Numbered from the stretch's first letter, positions 36,218 through 46,197 are shown. The stretch: DNA of 64,000 nt from Roseiarcus sp963749715 (GCA_963749715.1 CAVVNR010000001.1:1-64000), one strand, 5' to 3'. Made by a program: numbers and translations. Notes: a model not told the origin generated them from the letters alone.

Positions 36218-38873
36218 CCGCCGCCCTTTTGGGGCTGGTCGCCGTGGCCCTCGCGCCAGCCCTCGCGCAGGATCAGGGGTCGAACTCCGGGACCGATCTC
36301 TACGACCGCCCGGTGCTCGCCGTCGATCCTGAGATGCACACTGCCAAAATTAGCTCGCAAGCGGTCGACGCCGCCGGGCGCTACGCCGTAACCGGAAGCG
36401 CCGATCGTACGGTTAGAATCTGGTCACTCGCCGACGGCAGGCTCTTGCGTACGATCTGGGTTCCGGTCGGGCCGGAGAAAGTCGGCGACGTATTTGCAGT
36501 AGCGATCAGCCCAGACGGGTCGACGATCGCCGCGGGTGGCTGGACGGAGCGACTTCAAGGCAGCTCGGTTATCTACGTATTCGACCGCGAGTCCGGAAAC
36601 CTCGTTCGGCGCATTCACGGCGATTTGGGTAGTGTGACGCTTTTCCTGACATTTTCCCCGGATGGCCGCTATCTCGCTGCGACGCTGGGCCATCAGGGCC
36701 TGCGGATTTTCGATCGGAATGAGGATTGGAGCGAGACCTTCCGCGATGACCTATATGGAGGTGAAAGCTACGGCGCAGCGTTCGCGGGCGACGCCCGCCT
36801 CGCGACGACGAGCTATGACGGACACTTGCGCCTTTATCGGTACGACGCCGCCAACAAGATCCCCAACTTTCGCCTCCTCGGCGAGCCGATCCAGTCCGGT
36901 CCGGATATCTGCCGCGCGGCGTCGCTTTCAGTCCGGACGACAAACGACTAGCGATCGGCTACCACGACGGCGTGGCGATTGATGTTCTCGATGGAGCAAC
37001 CTTCAAACGGATCGGCGCGCAGACCCCGGCCGCCATTGTGGGACGAATAATAGGTGGACTTGAAAATGTGGCATGGTCTCGCGACGGCCAGACGCTGTTT
37101 GCGGCCGGCGGCGTCCACGATGCAAGAGGTGGGGCGGCTCTCCTATTCGCCTGGGAACGGGGCGGCTTAGGCGACGAGGGGCGCACGACCTATTGCGCTT
37201 CCGATTCGGCCACCGGTATCGACCCCTTGCCGGATGGGCGGCTTCTTGTCGCGTCGCTAGAGCATTGCCTCGGCCTCATGAACGCCAGCGGCGAGCCGAT
37301 TTGGACCATCCAATCGCCGGTCCTCGACCTCCGTCGGCAGGCCGACGAAATGCGCGTTTCCGCAGACAGCAGAGTCGTTGATTTTGGCTACGGAGCCCCG
37401 GGGGCGGCGGTCCTTAGGTTCGATGTGAGGTCTCTCACTTTATCAAATCGGCCGCCGAACGATGGTTTGACGTTCGCGCCGAGCCGCGAAGGCTTGAGAG
37501 TTTATGGCTGGAGGAATGGGAGGATTCCCACGCTGAGCGGCCGTGCGCTTCTTCCTCTCGGATCCGGTGACGTTTCGCGAAGCCTCGCGATTGCTCCGGA
37601 CGCCAAGCGCTTCTTCCTCGGCACGAGCTTTGGCCTGTACGCATTCGACGACACGGGCGAAAGGAAGTGGAGTTGGTCTGGTCGGGACGAGGTTTGGGCG
37701 GTGAACGCGAGCAAAGACGGGCGCGTCATCGTTACAGCGGATTACGACGGCGCCATCCGCTGGCGCCGCGCCGACGACGGGCGCGAGCTTCTGGCCTTGC
37801 AGGTCCTGCCAAACAAAGAAGGTGATCCGGCCAAATGGGACTGGGTGCTGTGGACTCCCGAAGGCTTCTACGAGGCGACGCCAGGCGCCGAGGGCGTGTT
37901 GAAATGGGTGGTCAACCACGGACCAGACAGCGCGGCGAGCGTTCTTCCTGTTTCCGCAATCGCTAGACTGCATCGGCCGAACGCGCTGCCGCTTGTTCTC
38001 AGCGAGCTTGAAACCACGCGCGCACTTGGCGTCGACGATATGACACAGGCGAGATTGGATGTTCAGGCCCAGACCGGCAGCGCCAAGCCGCCCGGAGGGG
38101 TCTTGCACGTCCTTGCGATTGGCGTCGACCATTTCGGCGACAAGGCAGGCGACCTGCACCTCGATTACGCCGCCGAGGACGCCCACGACGTAGCCAGCGC
38201 GCTGCTCGAGAGCCAGAAGGGAGGCCCCGGCAAGGCGAGCCTCTACGCCGACGTCCAAGTAACCTATCTGCCGAACGACAAGGCTAGCAAGACGGCGATT
38301 GAAGACGCGCTCGACGCCATGGCGGAGAGCATGGCGAAGAGCGAGGCGGATCAGGACACGGCGGTCATTCTCGTCTCGAGCCACGGCGAGATGATCGGCG
38401 GCCAATTCTACTTAATTCCCTATGGTTTTGTTGCCAACGGAACACGGAACGCGGCGACCGATAGCGCGGTCCCAGCGAGCGTATTCGCGGAAAAGGTGTC
38501 GGTCCTCGCGGCTCACGGGAAGGTGCTGGTCCTGCTGGACGCGTGCCATTCGGGAGCGGTCGGCGCCCAAGGCTGGGCGACCGACCCTAACGCAAAGGTC
38601 CTCCAGGACGCCATGGACCTGGAAAACGTCACCGTGCTGACCTCATCCCAGAAGAACGAACTGTCGGAGGAGCTCCCGGAATGGAAGCACGGCGCTCTCG
38701 CCGAGGCGTTCCTGGACGCCCTCAAGGGTGCCGCGGACGCTGAGGGCATCATTCGGTTGTCGGCGCTGACCGACGCGATGGAGAACGAGGTGCGGTCGCT
38801 GACCAAGGGCAAGCAACACCTCGGCATGCATGTCAATTTCAGCGGCGATCTGTTCGTGGCCGCTCACTATTGA
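36184..38873 (+). pseudogene. exported WD40-repeat caspase-like (peptidase C14) protein, one frameshift
   Basis: ATG 36184 opens a signal peptide (TIAAALLGLVAVALAPALAQ). WD40-like repeats follow: TGSADRTVRIWSLADGRLLRT, shown as TGSADRTVRIWSL, then AISPDGSTIAAGGW, LTFSPDGRYLAAT, VAFSPDDKRLAIGYHDG and ADYDGAIRWRRADDG. The C-terminal 260 residues form a caspase-like domain (VLHVLAIGVDHFGD; AAEDAHDVASAL). Its catalytic His is in VSSHGEM (codon 38382-38384) and its catalytic Cys in LLDACHSGA (codon 38544-38546). One missing base near 36918 breaks the frame; corrected length is about 896 aa. Both catalytic residues are intact. Orthocaspases are cysteine proteases with Arg/Lys preference (family knowledge); target unknown. 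An export signal is unusual enough to note. Confidence 0.85.
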
Positions 38874-38942
38874 CGCGGCGGGGCGCATCAAAGGGCAGGG
38901 ATGGGCGTCCGATACGCCGCCAACGAGGACGAGCCGCAAGCC

Positions 38943-39221
38943 ATGACCCGCCAACTGGACTTGTTCGGCGAAAGCCAGCCCGAGCTTCCGGGGGTGGATG
39001 GCGCGGCTTCCGTCTATCGCGCCGATCCGGACGAGGTGCGCGCCGAACTGCTGCGCGTACTCGCCCAGGCGCGCGCGGCGCGGAGTTTTCCGTGGGACGC
39101 GCGCGGCACGCTCTACTGGCGCACCGTCTTTCCCCAGATGACGAACTGGCTGCCGGACGAGGAGGCCGCGCAGTTGCGCTTCGCCTTCGAGACGGAAATC
39201 CGGCGGCTCGACGCGCCCTGA
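38943..39221 (+). CDS. small hypothetical protein, about 92 aa
   Basis: Reads MTRQLDLFGESQPELPG, DEVRAELLRVLAQARAA and FPWDARGTLYWRTVFPQMTNWLP. The MTRQLDLFG start recurs in uncharacterised alphaproteobacterial proteins, so I prefer ATG 38943 to ATG 38901. Soluble, no known domain. Follows the caspase gene by 69 bp. Confidence 0.65.
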   Translation: MTRQLDLFGESQPELPGVDGAASVYRADPDEVRAELLRVLAQARAARSFPWDARGTLYWRTVFPQMTNWLPDEEAAQLRFAFETEIRRLDAP

Positions 39222-39609
39222 GTCCGTCCTCCATCCGGCCGCAACCGGTTGGCGGATTGGGGAATTCACGAATTTGTCGACACTGTATTGCGCAAAACAG
39301 AAAGTTGGGTTATGCTCTTCCGACCATGGAAAAACTCTCAGACCTCGCCTCTGCGCCGATCGGCCGCCGGATTGCGCGCCGTTGTTTCGGAGGCGTCATT
39401 GCGCCGCCAAGGCCAGCAAAGATTTTTTGCCCTGGGGGTCGGCGCAACCCGCTGAAAGGGCTCGTTTCGGACAAGAGAATCCAAGGAAATCCAGGCCGTT
39501 TCCTTGGATTGGTTTGACTACAGTTTGGCCCGGCTTTGCTGGATTTGGCCGAATTTGGATTCGGCTTGGGTCAGGCGAGTATATAGCGAATAAATATCGT
39601 AATTAATCT
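39222..39609. other. gene-free stretch with a perfect hairpin
   Basis: About 390 bp without a credible gene. It holds a perfect inverted repeat at 39478-39510: AATCCAAGGAAA, nine bases, TTTCCTTGGATT. There is an AT-rich tail (TATATAGCGAATAAATATCG) before the convergent acuI-like gene. The palindrome could terminate one or both directions. Confidence 0.5.
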
Positions 39610-40593
39610 TCACGGGATCGCCACCACCAGCCGCCCCCGCACCTCGCCCTTCACGATCCGCTTCCCCGCCTCGAACACCTGATCCAACGGAATGGTCTCG
39701 GTCATCGCCTTAAGCTTGGCGCGGTCGAGGTCGGCCGCCAGCCGCCGCCACGCCTCGAGCCGCCGTGGGCTCGGGCAATGAACGCTCTCGACCCCGAGGA
39801 GCGAGACGCCGCGCAGGATGAACGGCGCGACCGTCGCGGCTAAGTCCATGCCGCCCGCAAGGCCGCAGGCCGCGACCGCGCCGCCGTACTGGGTCTGGGC
39901 CAGCACGTTGGCGAGCGTGGTCGAACCGACGCTGTCGACCGCCGCCGCCCAGCGCTCCTTGCCGAGCGGCTTGCCGGGCGCACTGAGCGTCGCGCGATCG
40001 ATAACCTCGGCCGCGCCGAGCGACTTGAGATAGCCGGTCTCGCTGAGCCGCCCAGTCGAGGCGACGACGGTCCAGCCCTTGCCGGCGAGAAGCGAGATCG
40101 CTGTCGAGCCGACCCCGCCGGCCGCTCCCGTCACCAGCGCCGGCCCCGACGACGGCTTGAGGCCCTCCCGCTCGATCGCCATCAGCGCCAGCATGGCGGT
40201 GAAGCCGGCGGTGCCGATCGCCATCGCCTCGGCGCGCGTCAGTCCCGCCGGCAGCTTGACCAGCCAGTCGCCATTGACCCGCGCTCTTTCGGCATAGCCG
40301 CCGAAATGGGTTTCGCTGAGGCCATGGCCGGTCAGCACGACTTCGTCGCCGGCAGCAAAGTCCGGCCGGCCCGACGCCTCGACGATCCCGGCGAGATCGA
40401 CGCCAAGCACCATCGGAAAGCGGCGGATGACCGGCGACTTGCCGCCGAGCGCGAGCCCGTCCTTGTAGTTGACGGTCGAGTGGGTGACGCGGATCGTCAC
40501 GTCGCCGTCCATGAGTTCCCCATCCTCCATGTCGACCAACCGGACAGTCTGTCCCGCGTCGGTTTTGTCGGCTCGAATGGCGCGGAACGTCAT
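39610..40593 (-). CDS. acuI: acrylyl-CoA reductase-like MDR oxidoreductase, 327 aa
   Basis: A medium-chain dehydrogenase/reductase without structural zinc. It has VTHSTVNYKDGLALGGK, FPMVLGVDLAGIVEAS, ALVTGAAGGVGSTAISLLA (NADPH-binding loop), GLAGGMDLAATVAPFILRGVSL and ESVHCPSPRRLEAW. The family motif STVNYKDG and length fit AcuI/YhdH, which reduces acryloyl-CoA to propionyl-CoA with NADPH. ATG 40593. Single gene, divergent from tag. Confidence 0.85.
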   Translation of the reverse strand: MTFRAIRADKTDAGQTVRLVDMEDGELMDGDVTIRVTHSTVNYKDGLALGGKSPVIRRFPMVLGVDLAGIVEASGRPDFAAGDEVVLTGHGLSETHFGGYAERARVNGDWLVKLPAGLTRAEAMAIGTAGFTAMLALMAIEREGLKPSSGPALVTGAAGGVGSTAISLLAGKGWTVVASTGRLSETGYLKSLGAAEVIDRATLSAPGKPLGKERWAAAVDSVGSTTLANVLAQTQYGGAVAACGLAGGMDLAATVAPFILRGVSLLGVESVHCPSPRRLEAWRRLAADLDRAKLKAMTETIPLDQVFEAGKRIVKGEVRGRLVVAIP

Positions 40594-40739
40594 GCGAAGG
40601 TCCTTGAGTTCGTCGATGGAGGAGCGAGATCTATTGGCGAGAATTGCCTAGCCGGTCAAATGGGACCGCCGGCTTGAACGCCGCCTCGGGCCGGGCGAAG
40701 ACTTGCCTGCCAACCGCCTTCGACCTTGGAGAGACCCGA

Positions 40740-41378
40740 ATGCCCGATCGAGAGAAGCCGCCGCGCGTCGTCACCGCGGCTCGCGGCGCCGATGGCCTTC
40801 TCCGCTGTCCCTGGCCGGGCGCCGATCCGCTCTACCTCGCTTATCACGATGAGGAATGGGGCGTGCCGGAATACGACGATCGGGCGATGTTCGAGAAGCT
40901 CGTGCTCGACGGCTTCCAGGCGGGCCTTTCCTGGATCACGATCCTGCGCAAACGCCCGGCCTTCCGCAAGGCGTTCGACGGCTTCGATCCCAAGAAGGTC
41001 GCGCGCTGGAGCGAAAAGAAAAAAGACGCGCTGATGCAGGATATCGGCATCGTCCGCAACCGGGCCAAAATCGAGGCGACGGTTTCGCTTGCGCGCATCG
41101 CTCTCGACCTCGCGGAGAAAGGCGGCCTCGCCCGTCACTTGTGGAGCTTCGTCGACGGACGTCCGATCCAGAACGCGCGCCGAAGCATGAAGGAGATGCA
41201 GGCCGAGAGCGACGTCTCGCGCGCCATCGCCAAGGACCTGCGCGGGCGCGGCGGCAATTTTGTCGGGCCGACGATCATCTACGCTTTCATGCAGGCGACC
41301 GGCATGGTCAACGACCATCTGGTCGATTGCTGCCGTCACGAGGCCTGCCGGTCGCTGGCGCGTGAGTTCAAGCCGTGA
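40740..41378 (+). CDS. tag: DNA-3-methyladenine glycosylase I, 212 aa
   Basis: Has RCPWPGADPLYLAYHDEEWG (Zn Cys and His), FEKLVLDGFQAGLSWITILRK (catalytic Glu region), FVGPTIIYAFMQATGMVNDH and CCRHEAC (remaining Zn ligands). Base-excision repair of 3-methyladenine. Its stop overlaps the start of an HD-hydrolase gene (GTGA). Confidence 0.93.
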   Translation: MPDREKPPRVVTAARGADGLLRCPWPGADPLYLAYHDEEWGVPEYDDRAMFEKLVLDGFQAGLSWITILRKRPAFRKAFDGFDPKKVARWSEKKKDALMQDIGIVRNRAKIEATVSLARIALDLAEKGGLARHLWSFVDGRPIQNARRSMKEMQAESDVSRAIAKDLRGRGGNFVGPTIIYAFMQATGMVNDHLVDCCRHEACRSLAREFKP

Positions 41379-41986
41379 GCGAGGGCGGAATGCGCCGCGC
41401 CTGGCAGCGGATGCTGTCGGGGCGGCGGCTCGACCTCATCGACCCTTCGCCGCTCGACGTCGAGATCGGCGACATTGCCCATGGCCTCGCGCGCGTGGCC
41501 CGCTGGAACGGCCAGACCAAGGGACCGGAAATCTTCTCCGTCGCCCAGCACTCGCTGCTGGTGGAGGCGCTGTTCGCGGCCGGGCTTGCCGCGCCGCCAG
41601 GCAAGGCGCGGCTCACGGCGTTGCTGCACGACGCCCCCGAATATGTGATCGGCGACATGATCTCGCCATTCAAGACGGCGATCGGCGGCGACTACAAACT
41701 GATCGAGGAGCGCCTCAAGCGGGCGATTCACATCCGCTTCGGCTTGGCTCCCGAGCCGCCTGACGATCTCAACCGCTCAATCAAGGTCGCTGACCGGGCG
41801 TCGGCCTATCTCGAGGCGACCGCGCTCGCCGGCTTCTCGGTCGCCGAAGCGCGCAAGCTGTTCGGCGCGCCCGATCTGCCGCTGCGGGATTTCGCCGTCT
41901 ACCTCGAGCCGACGCGTCCGGCCGCCGTCGAAGCGCGCTTCCTCGCCCGTTTCGCCGAACTCGACGCCGAGGCCGCCGGCGCCTAA
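41375..41986 (+). CDS. HD-domain hydrolase (YfbR-like nucleotidase), 203 aa
   Basis: Motifs EIFSVAQHSLLVEAL (metal His), LTALLHDAPEYVIGDMISPFK (HD dyad) and SIKVADRASAYLEA (distal Asp) define a small HD phosphohydrolase related to 5'-deoxynucleotidases. GTG 41375 is coupled by a 4-nt overlap to tag, so the pair may serve nucleotide-pool or repair functions. Confidence 0.85.
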   Translation: MSEGGMRRAWQRMLSGRRLDLIDPSPLDVEIGDIAHGLARVARWNGQTKGPEIFSVAQHSLLVEALFAAGLAAPPGKARLTALLHDAPEYVIGDMISPFKTAIGGDYKLIEERLKRAIHIRFGLAPEPPDDLNRSIKVADRASAYLEATALAGFSVAEARKLFGAPDLPLRDFAVYLEPTRPAAVEARFLARFAELDAEAAGA

Positions 41987-42014
41987 GAGGAGTTCCCGCC
42001 GCAGGAGACGCCGC

Positions 42015-42527
42015 ATGCCGCGCCTTCACGTCTGTCCGCTTGCCCTGGTTGGCGAAACCGTGGCCAGGACCGGCGCGCGCTCGCTTCTCACTCTCTTGAG
42101 CCCTGGCACGGCGGTCGAGCGCCCGGTCGGGATCAGGGCCGAGCGCCATCTTTATCTTGCCGTTTCCGACATCGTCGAGCCGATGCCCGGCCAAGTCTTG
42201 GCGGATGCGACCCACCTCGAAGACCTCCTCCGGTTCGTCCTCGCTTGGGACCGCGCCGAGCCGATGGTGATCCATTGCTTCGCCGGGGTCAGTCGGTCGA
42301 CGGCGGCCGCGTACATCGCCGCCTGCGCGCTCAAGCCCGGCGGCGACGAATTCGCTTTCGCGACGGCGCTCCGCGCCGCCTCTCCGACCGCCTCGCCCAA
42401 CTCGCGCCTGGTCGCGCTCGCGGACAACGCGCTCGGCCGGCGCGGCCGGATGAGCAAGGCGATCGCGGCGATCGGCCGGGGAGAGGCGTGTTTCGAGGGT
42501 GCGCCGTTCGTGCTGGAGCCGGGATGA
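42015..42527 (+). CDS. dual-specificity/tyrosine phosphatase-like protein, 170 aa
   Basis: The P-loop HCFAGVSRSTAAAY (about residues 91-104) has the CX5R signature with catalytic Cys and Arg, preceded by a candidate general-acid Asp in VSDIVEP. Length matches small bacterial DSP-like enzymes. It is 28 bp after the HD hydrolase in the same direction, suggesting a three-gene unit with tag. Confidence 0.8.
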   Translation: MPRLHVCPLALVGETVARTGARSLLTLLSPGTAVERPVGIRAERHLYLAVSDIVEPMPGQVLADATHLEDLLRFVLAWDRAEPMVIHCFAGVSRSTAAAYIAACALKPGGDEFAFATALRAASPTASPNSRLVALADNALGRRGRMSKAIAAIGRGEACFEGAPFVLEPG

Positions 42528-42569
42528 GCGAGATGCTGGCGCCGACGGCTGACGGGGGCTCGGTCCCGC

Positions 42570-44174
42570 TCATTCGGTCGCCCGCAAATTCGTGAGACTT
42601 GCCTCGCGCAGATCGAGCTCGCGCTCGATGTGACGACGCAACTCGTCCTTCAACTCTCCGTCGCGATAGAGGGTGTTGACCAGGTCTCGCTCCGCCTCGA
42701 TCAGCAAGAACTCGATCTCGTCGCCGAGATCGACCAGCTTCTTGTGCCGAGCGTCGCCGTCGTTGCGGTGGTCTACGCGTTTGAGCCGGTCGGTTTGAGC
42801 GGCGCGAATCGGCCGGACGACGGATTCCGGAGTCTGACGCTCATTCGTCAGCCGATCGAGCTCTTTGATCGCCGCCTCGAGCCCGCGTCTCCGCGCTCTG
42901 AACTCTTCGTTTCGTTCCTCTTGCCGCTCCCGCCGTCCGGCATGAGCGAGGCCGAGCGTCCGGGTGACCCAGGGCAGGGTCAAGCCTTCGCCAACCAGGG
43001 TGACAAAGATCACGCAGAAAGTCAGAAACAGAATCAGGTCACGATCCGGAAAGGGGCTCCCGTCCGCTTTCTCGAAGGGGATCGCGAGCGCCGCCGCGAG
43101 TGAAACCACTCCGCGGATCCCGGTGAACCCGATCGCAAACAGCCATTGCCAGGGTGGCGTGGGATCCTTGCGGCGAATCGCGGGCACCAGCCAACGCGGC
43201 AGATAGCCGGCGGGAAACACCCACAGGAACCGGGTTGCAATGGCCACCGCGCTCACGACGGCGGCAGCGATGGCGAGGCCGGAAATCGAATTGGCGGCGA
43301 AGGCGGAGACGAGCGCGCGCGCTTGCAGCCCGGTGATGAGAAACACCATGCCTTCGATCAGGTAGATGAGGAAGTCCCAGAAGAATACGCCTTGCAGCCG
43401 GGTCGCGGCGCTGATCAGCCGAAGGCCATTCCAGCTGATGTAGAGCCCGGCCGCGACGGTCGCGAGCACGCCGGAGCCGCCGAGCTGCTCGGGCGGCCAA
43501 TATGCGGCGTAGGGCGTGAGCAGCGAGAGCATGATCTCGATTTTTGGATCGCGGACCCAGCGCCGAAGGCGAAGCATGAGCCAGCCGATGCCCACGCCCC
43601 AGATGATCTCGCCCGCCAGGATCGCCGCGAGGCTGCCGGCGGCCTCAGCGAACGAAAATGTTCCAAGACTGACGGCGGCGATTGCGAAGCGGTAGAGAAC
43701 CAGGGCGGTGGCGTCGTTGGCCATCCCTTCGCCTTCGAGGACGACGATGATCCGCCGCGGAATCTGCATCCGGCGCGCGATCGCCAAAGGAGCGACAGCG
43801 TCGGGAGGAGAAACGATGGCGCCGAGGACGAAGCCGACCGCCCAGGGAAATCCAAGGAGCCAATGGGTCGCCGCGGCTACTGCGGCTGCGGTGAAGAGGA
43901 CGCACCCGACGGAAAGAAGTGCGATCGGACGCAGGTTGAACCGGAATTCCTTCCAGCTCATCGCCACCGCGGACGAATAGACGAGGGGCGGCAGAACCAG
44001 AACCAGGACGAGGTCGGGCGCGAGTTGCACGGTCGGCAGTCCGGGAATGAGGGCGAGCCCGGCGCCGGTGATCACGAGGAGGATGGCTGGCGGAAGCTGC
44101 AAGCGCCTGGCCACGACCGCGACCGCGGAAATGACGACCAGGAGCAGGATCAATATCTGAAACGTCTCAGTCAC
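42570..44174 (-). CDS. Na+/H+ antiporter, CPA1/NhaP type, 534 aa
   Basis: About 12-13 membrane segments with the ion-binding ND pair in VLEGEGMANDATALVLY, the upstream IVSPPDAVAPLAIARRMQIP and GIRGVVSLAAALAIP. A roughly 120-residue soluble, Arg/Glu-rich C-terminal tail (RRERQEERNEEFRARRRGLE) may be regulatory. ATG 44174. Exchanges Na+ or K+ for protons across the inner membrane. Confidence 0.9.
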   Translation of the reverse strand: MTETFQILILLLVVISAVAVVARRLQLPPAILLVITGAGLALIPGLPTVQLAPDLVLVLVLPPLVYSSAVAMSWKEFRFNLRPIALLSVGCVLFTAAAVAAATHWLLGFPWAVGFVLGAIVSPPDAVAPLAIARRMQIPRRIIVVLEGEGMANDATALVLYRFAIAAVSLGTFSFAEAAGSLAAILAGEIIWGVGIGWLMLRLRRWVRDPKIEIMLSLLTPYAAYWPPEQLGGSGVLATVAAGLYISWNGLRLISAATRLQGVFFWDFLIYLIEGMVFLITGLQARALVSAFAANSISGLAIAAAVVSAVAIATRFLWVFPAGYLPRWLVPAIRRKDPTPPWQWLFAIGFTGIRGVVSLAAALAIPFEKADGSPFPDRDLILFLTFCVIFVTLVGEGLTLPWVTRTLGLAHAGRRERQEERNEEFRARRRGLEAAIKELDRLTNERQTPESVVRPIRAAQTDRLKRVDHRNDGDARHKKLVDLGDEIEFLLIEAERDLVNTLYRDGELKDELRRHIERELDLREASLTNLRATE

Positions 44175-44380
44175 TTTCGCGCGCCTCCGGCAGACCCGCT
44201 TCCATCAGGGAGCGAGATTTACGATATTCGATGGTCAGCGGCAAGGCCGTTCTGCAAGGCGTGGCGGCTGGAGGCTTCTAGCCGCGTTGCGCGGACGGCG
44301 TTTTTCTCGACTTCCAGGAAAAACCCGTCCCGTCGCGGCGGCGGCGCTGGCGCAGATTTGCCAGGCCGCGGCTCGCGCGC

Positions 44381-44788
44381 CTATCCCTTCACCGCCTTGG
44401 CCAGCGCGTCCTGCTCGGCCTGCGACGGGTCGCCGAAAAAGGCGGGGTCATTGTCCTTGCCGCCGAGCGCGCCATAGGCGTGCGCTCCGTTGGCGTCGAA
44501 CAGCACGACAAACTTGTGCGCCTGGCACTCCGACGGCTTGCAGACGAACGAAATTTCATAAGGTTTGCCGTCGATGTCGAGGGTCGTGATCTGGCCCGCG
44601 ACGCCGTCGAAGTTCCTGTTGAACTGCACGAGCCAGTCGGGCGTCGGCTGCACGAGCTTCATCAGTTTCTCCCACGACGCGCGATAGGGCGTTTTGCCGT
44701 GCAGCGCGTCGAACAGGAACTCGGTCTCCGCGGCCAGACGCGGCGCCGGCGAAAATGAGCGAGGGCGAGGGCGGAGACTTGGGCGCAT
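44381..44788 (-). CDS. Ivy-family C-type lysozyme inhibitor, about 135 aa
   Basis: The mature part reads ETEFLFDALHGKTPYRASWEK, shown as ETEFLFDALHG and YRASWEK, then FVCKPSECQAHKFVVLFDA. It contains the Cys-bracketed loop (CKPSEC) that plugs lysozyme in the Ivy family, and GALGGKDNDPAFFGDPS. The N-terminus (SFSPAPRLAAE) looks like a signal-peptide end, but the hydrophobic core is missing; an indel or different start is likely. Expected location is periplasmic. Confidence 0.75.
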   Translation of the reverse strand: MRPSLRPRPRSFSPAPRLAAETEFLFDALHGKTPYRASWEKLMKLVQPTPDWLVQFNRNFDGVAGQITTLDIDGKPYEISFVCKPSECQAHKFVVLFDANGAHAYGALGGKDNDPAFFGDPSQAEQDALAKAVKG

Positions 44789-44873
44789 CTGGAAAGGGGC
44801 CGCTTGCTGTTGGACGTGGAATGAGCCTGCGGAGCCGCGCCAGCGCCGATCGAGCGCTCGGCGCGTCGCGCGC

Positions 44874-45111
44874 CTAGAACGCCTTGAACGTGATGATGGT
44901 GCGCGTGTCGACGATTCCGGGGATCACCTGGACCTTGTGGCCGACGAAATGGCCGATATCGACGTCGCGACTCGACGTAGAATTTGGCCAGAATGTCGTA
45001 GTCTCCGGCGATCGAATAGATTTCGGAGGCGATTTCCGCCTCCGCCAGCGCGCTCGCGACCTCGTAGGTCCGCCCCAGCGCGCATTTGATTTGGACGAAG
45101 AAGGTTTGCAT
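44874..45111 (-). pseudogene. stand-alone Lrp/AsnC ligand-binding (RAM) domain protein, one frameshift
   Basis: ATG 45111 gives QTFFVQIKCALGRTYEVASAL, shown as QTFFVQIKCALGR and TYEVASAL, then IYSIAGDYDILAKFYVE. A one-base shift near 44970 leads to RDVDIGHFVGHKVQVIPGI and DTRTIITFKAF. With no HTH, this is the about 78-aa RAM-only form found in many alphaproteobacteria, which binds amino acids or modulates full-length Lrp. It begins only 5 bp after the stop of the gene upstream. Confidence 0.8.
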
Positions 45112-45115
45112 CCGG

Positions 45116-46075
45116 TCACGGCCCCTGTTTGCCGCTCTCTTGTGCAACAACTTCGACGTCGCGGTCCACCCCTATCTGAACCTGGAAGGTCGACTGGTAG
45201 ATCTTGGAGTCGTGCCGTGCGATGAGCACATACTCTCCCTCGGCGAGCACCAGCGAGGGAAAGGCGCCCACGAGTTCGCGGATCACGTCGCCGCCTGGAG
45301 TGAGCACGGTGAAGGTGGTGTTGGCGAGCGCCTCGGCCCGGCTCGAGTTGACCAGCTTGAGCGTGAGCGTCGCGCAGCGATGGCGAATCGTGACGTCGAT
45401 CAGCTTGCCGGAGACGACCTTGATGTCGGCGTTGACGATCGAATTGGAGGGGACCGCCGCCGGCGGCGCGAGCGCCGCCGATTTACCCGAATTGGTCGCG
45501 GCGCTCACCCCCGAACGGGCGCCGACGGTGTCGAGATAGGTGGAAACGATATGATAGGAGCCTTCCGGCAGTCCGATGATATCGTCGGCTTTGCCGTTGG
45601 CGTATACGAGCTTGCCGAGGGGATTGCGGTTCTGGGGCACATAGATCGCCAAAGACAGCTTCGAGGGGTCGATCGGCGCGTCGGCAAGCGTGCCCTCGAT
45701 CTTCAGCGCGCCCGCCGACAGGGTGAGCCGCTCGGAGCGAACCTCCGCGCGGAGCGACAGCCGCTTGGCCGCGCTCGCGAGCCCGAAGGCGACATGCACG
45801 ACGTAGTCGCCGGCGGGAATCGTCAGCGTCGGCTGGGCGAGGCCGGATTCGACGATCAGGGGATGCGAGCCATCCGGATCGGCTTGCGCGGCGAAGACCC
45901 GCCAGCGCAGGCCTCCAGCGAGCGGCGCGCCGCCGCCGTTCAGCGCCGCAACGAGGCTCAGGGTCGCCTGGGCGGGTTCGCTCGCCGGGGTCTGGGCGCT
46001 TGCGGGCGCGATCAGCGCCAAGAGCGCAATCAAGGCCGCCAATATTCGACAAGTCGGTCCCAATCCGCCTCGCAT
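45116..46075 (-). CDS. exported protein of unknown function, 319 aa
   Basis: ATG 46075 gives a clear signal peptide (ILAALIALLALIAPASAQ). The rest is a string of beta-rich modules with a recurring pattern: LTIPAGDYVVHVAFG, GLPEGSYHIVSTYLD and VLAEGEYVLIARHDSKIYQ. This resembles carboxypeptidase-regulatory or Ig-like repeats. Periplasmic or surface; function unknown. Probably co-transcribed with the Lrp-like gene 5 bp downstream. Confidence 0.7.
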   Translation of the reverse strand: MRGGLGPTCRILAALIALLALIAPASAQTPASEPAQATLSLVAALNGGGAPLAGGLRWRVFAAQADPDGSHPLIVESGLAQPTLTIPAGDYVVHVAFGLASAAKRLSLRAEVRSERLTLSAGALKIEGTLADAPIDPSKLSLAIYVPQNRNPLGKLVYANGKADDIIGLPEGSYHIVSTYLDTVGARSGVSAATNSGKSAALAPPAAVPSNSIVNADIKVVSGKLIDVTIRHRCATLTLKLVNSSRAEALANTTFTVLTPGGDVIRELVGAFPSLVLAEGEYVLIARHDSKIYQSTFQVQIGVDRDVEVVAQESGKQGP

Positions 46076-46197
46076 TGCCGAAAATCGGCGCCGGTCGTCC
46101 CGAGGGGCTCGTGACGCCACATTGAGGCGGATCAAGGGCGGTTTACAGCGGTCGGGAATTCGGCCAAGAACCGCGCTTTCCTTCGCACGAGACCAGG

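Noticed and set aside
43146..44477. 443-codon plus-strand frame opposite the antiporter gene
   Set aside because: Shadow; hydrophilic and without homology while the minus strand is a clear antiporter.
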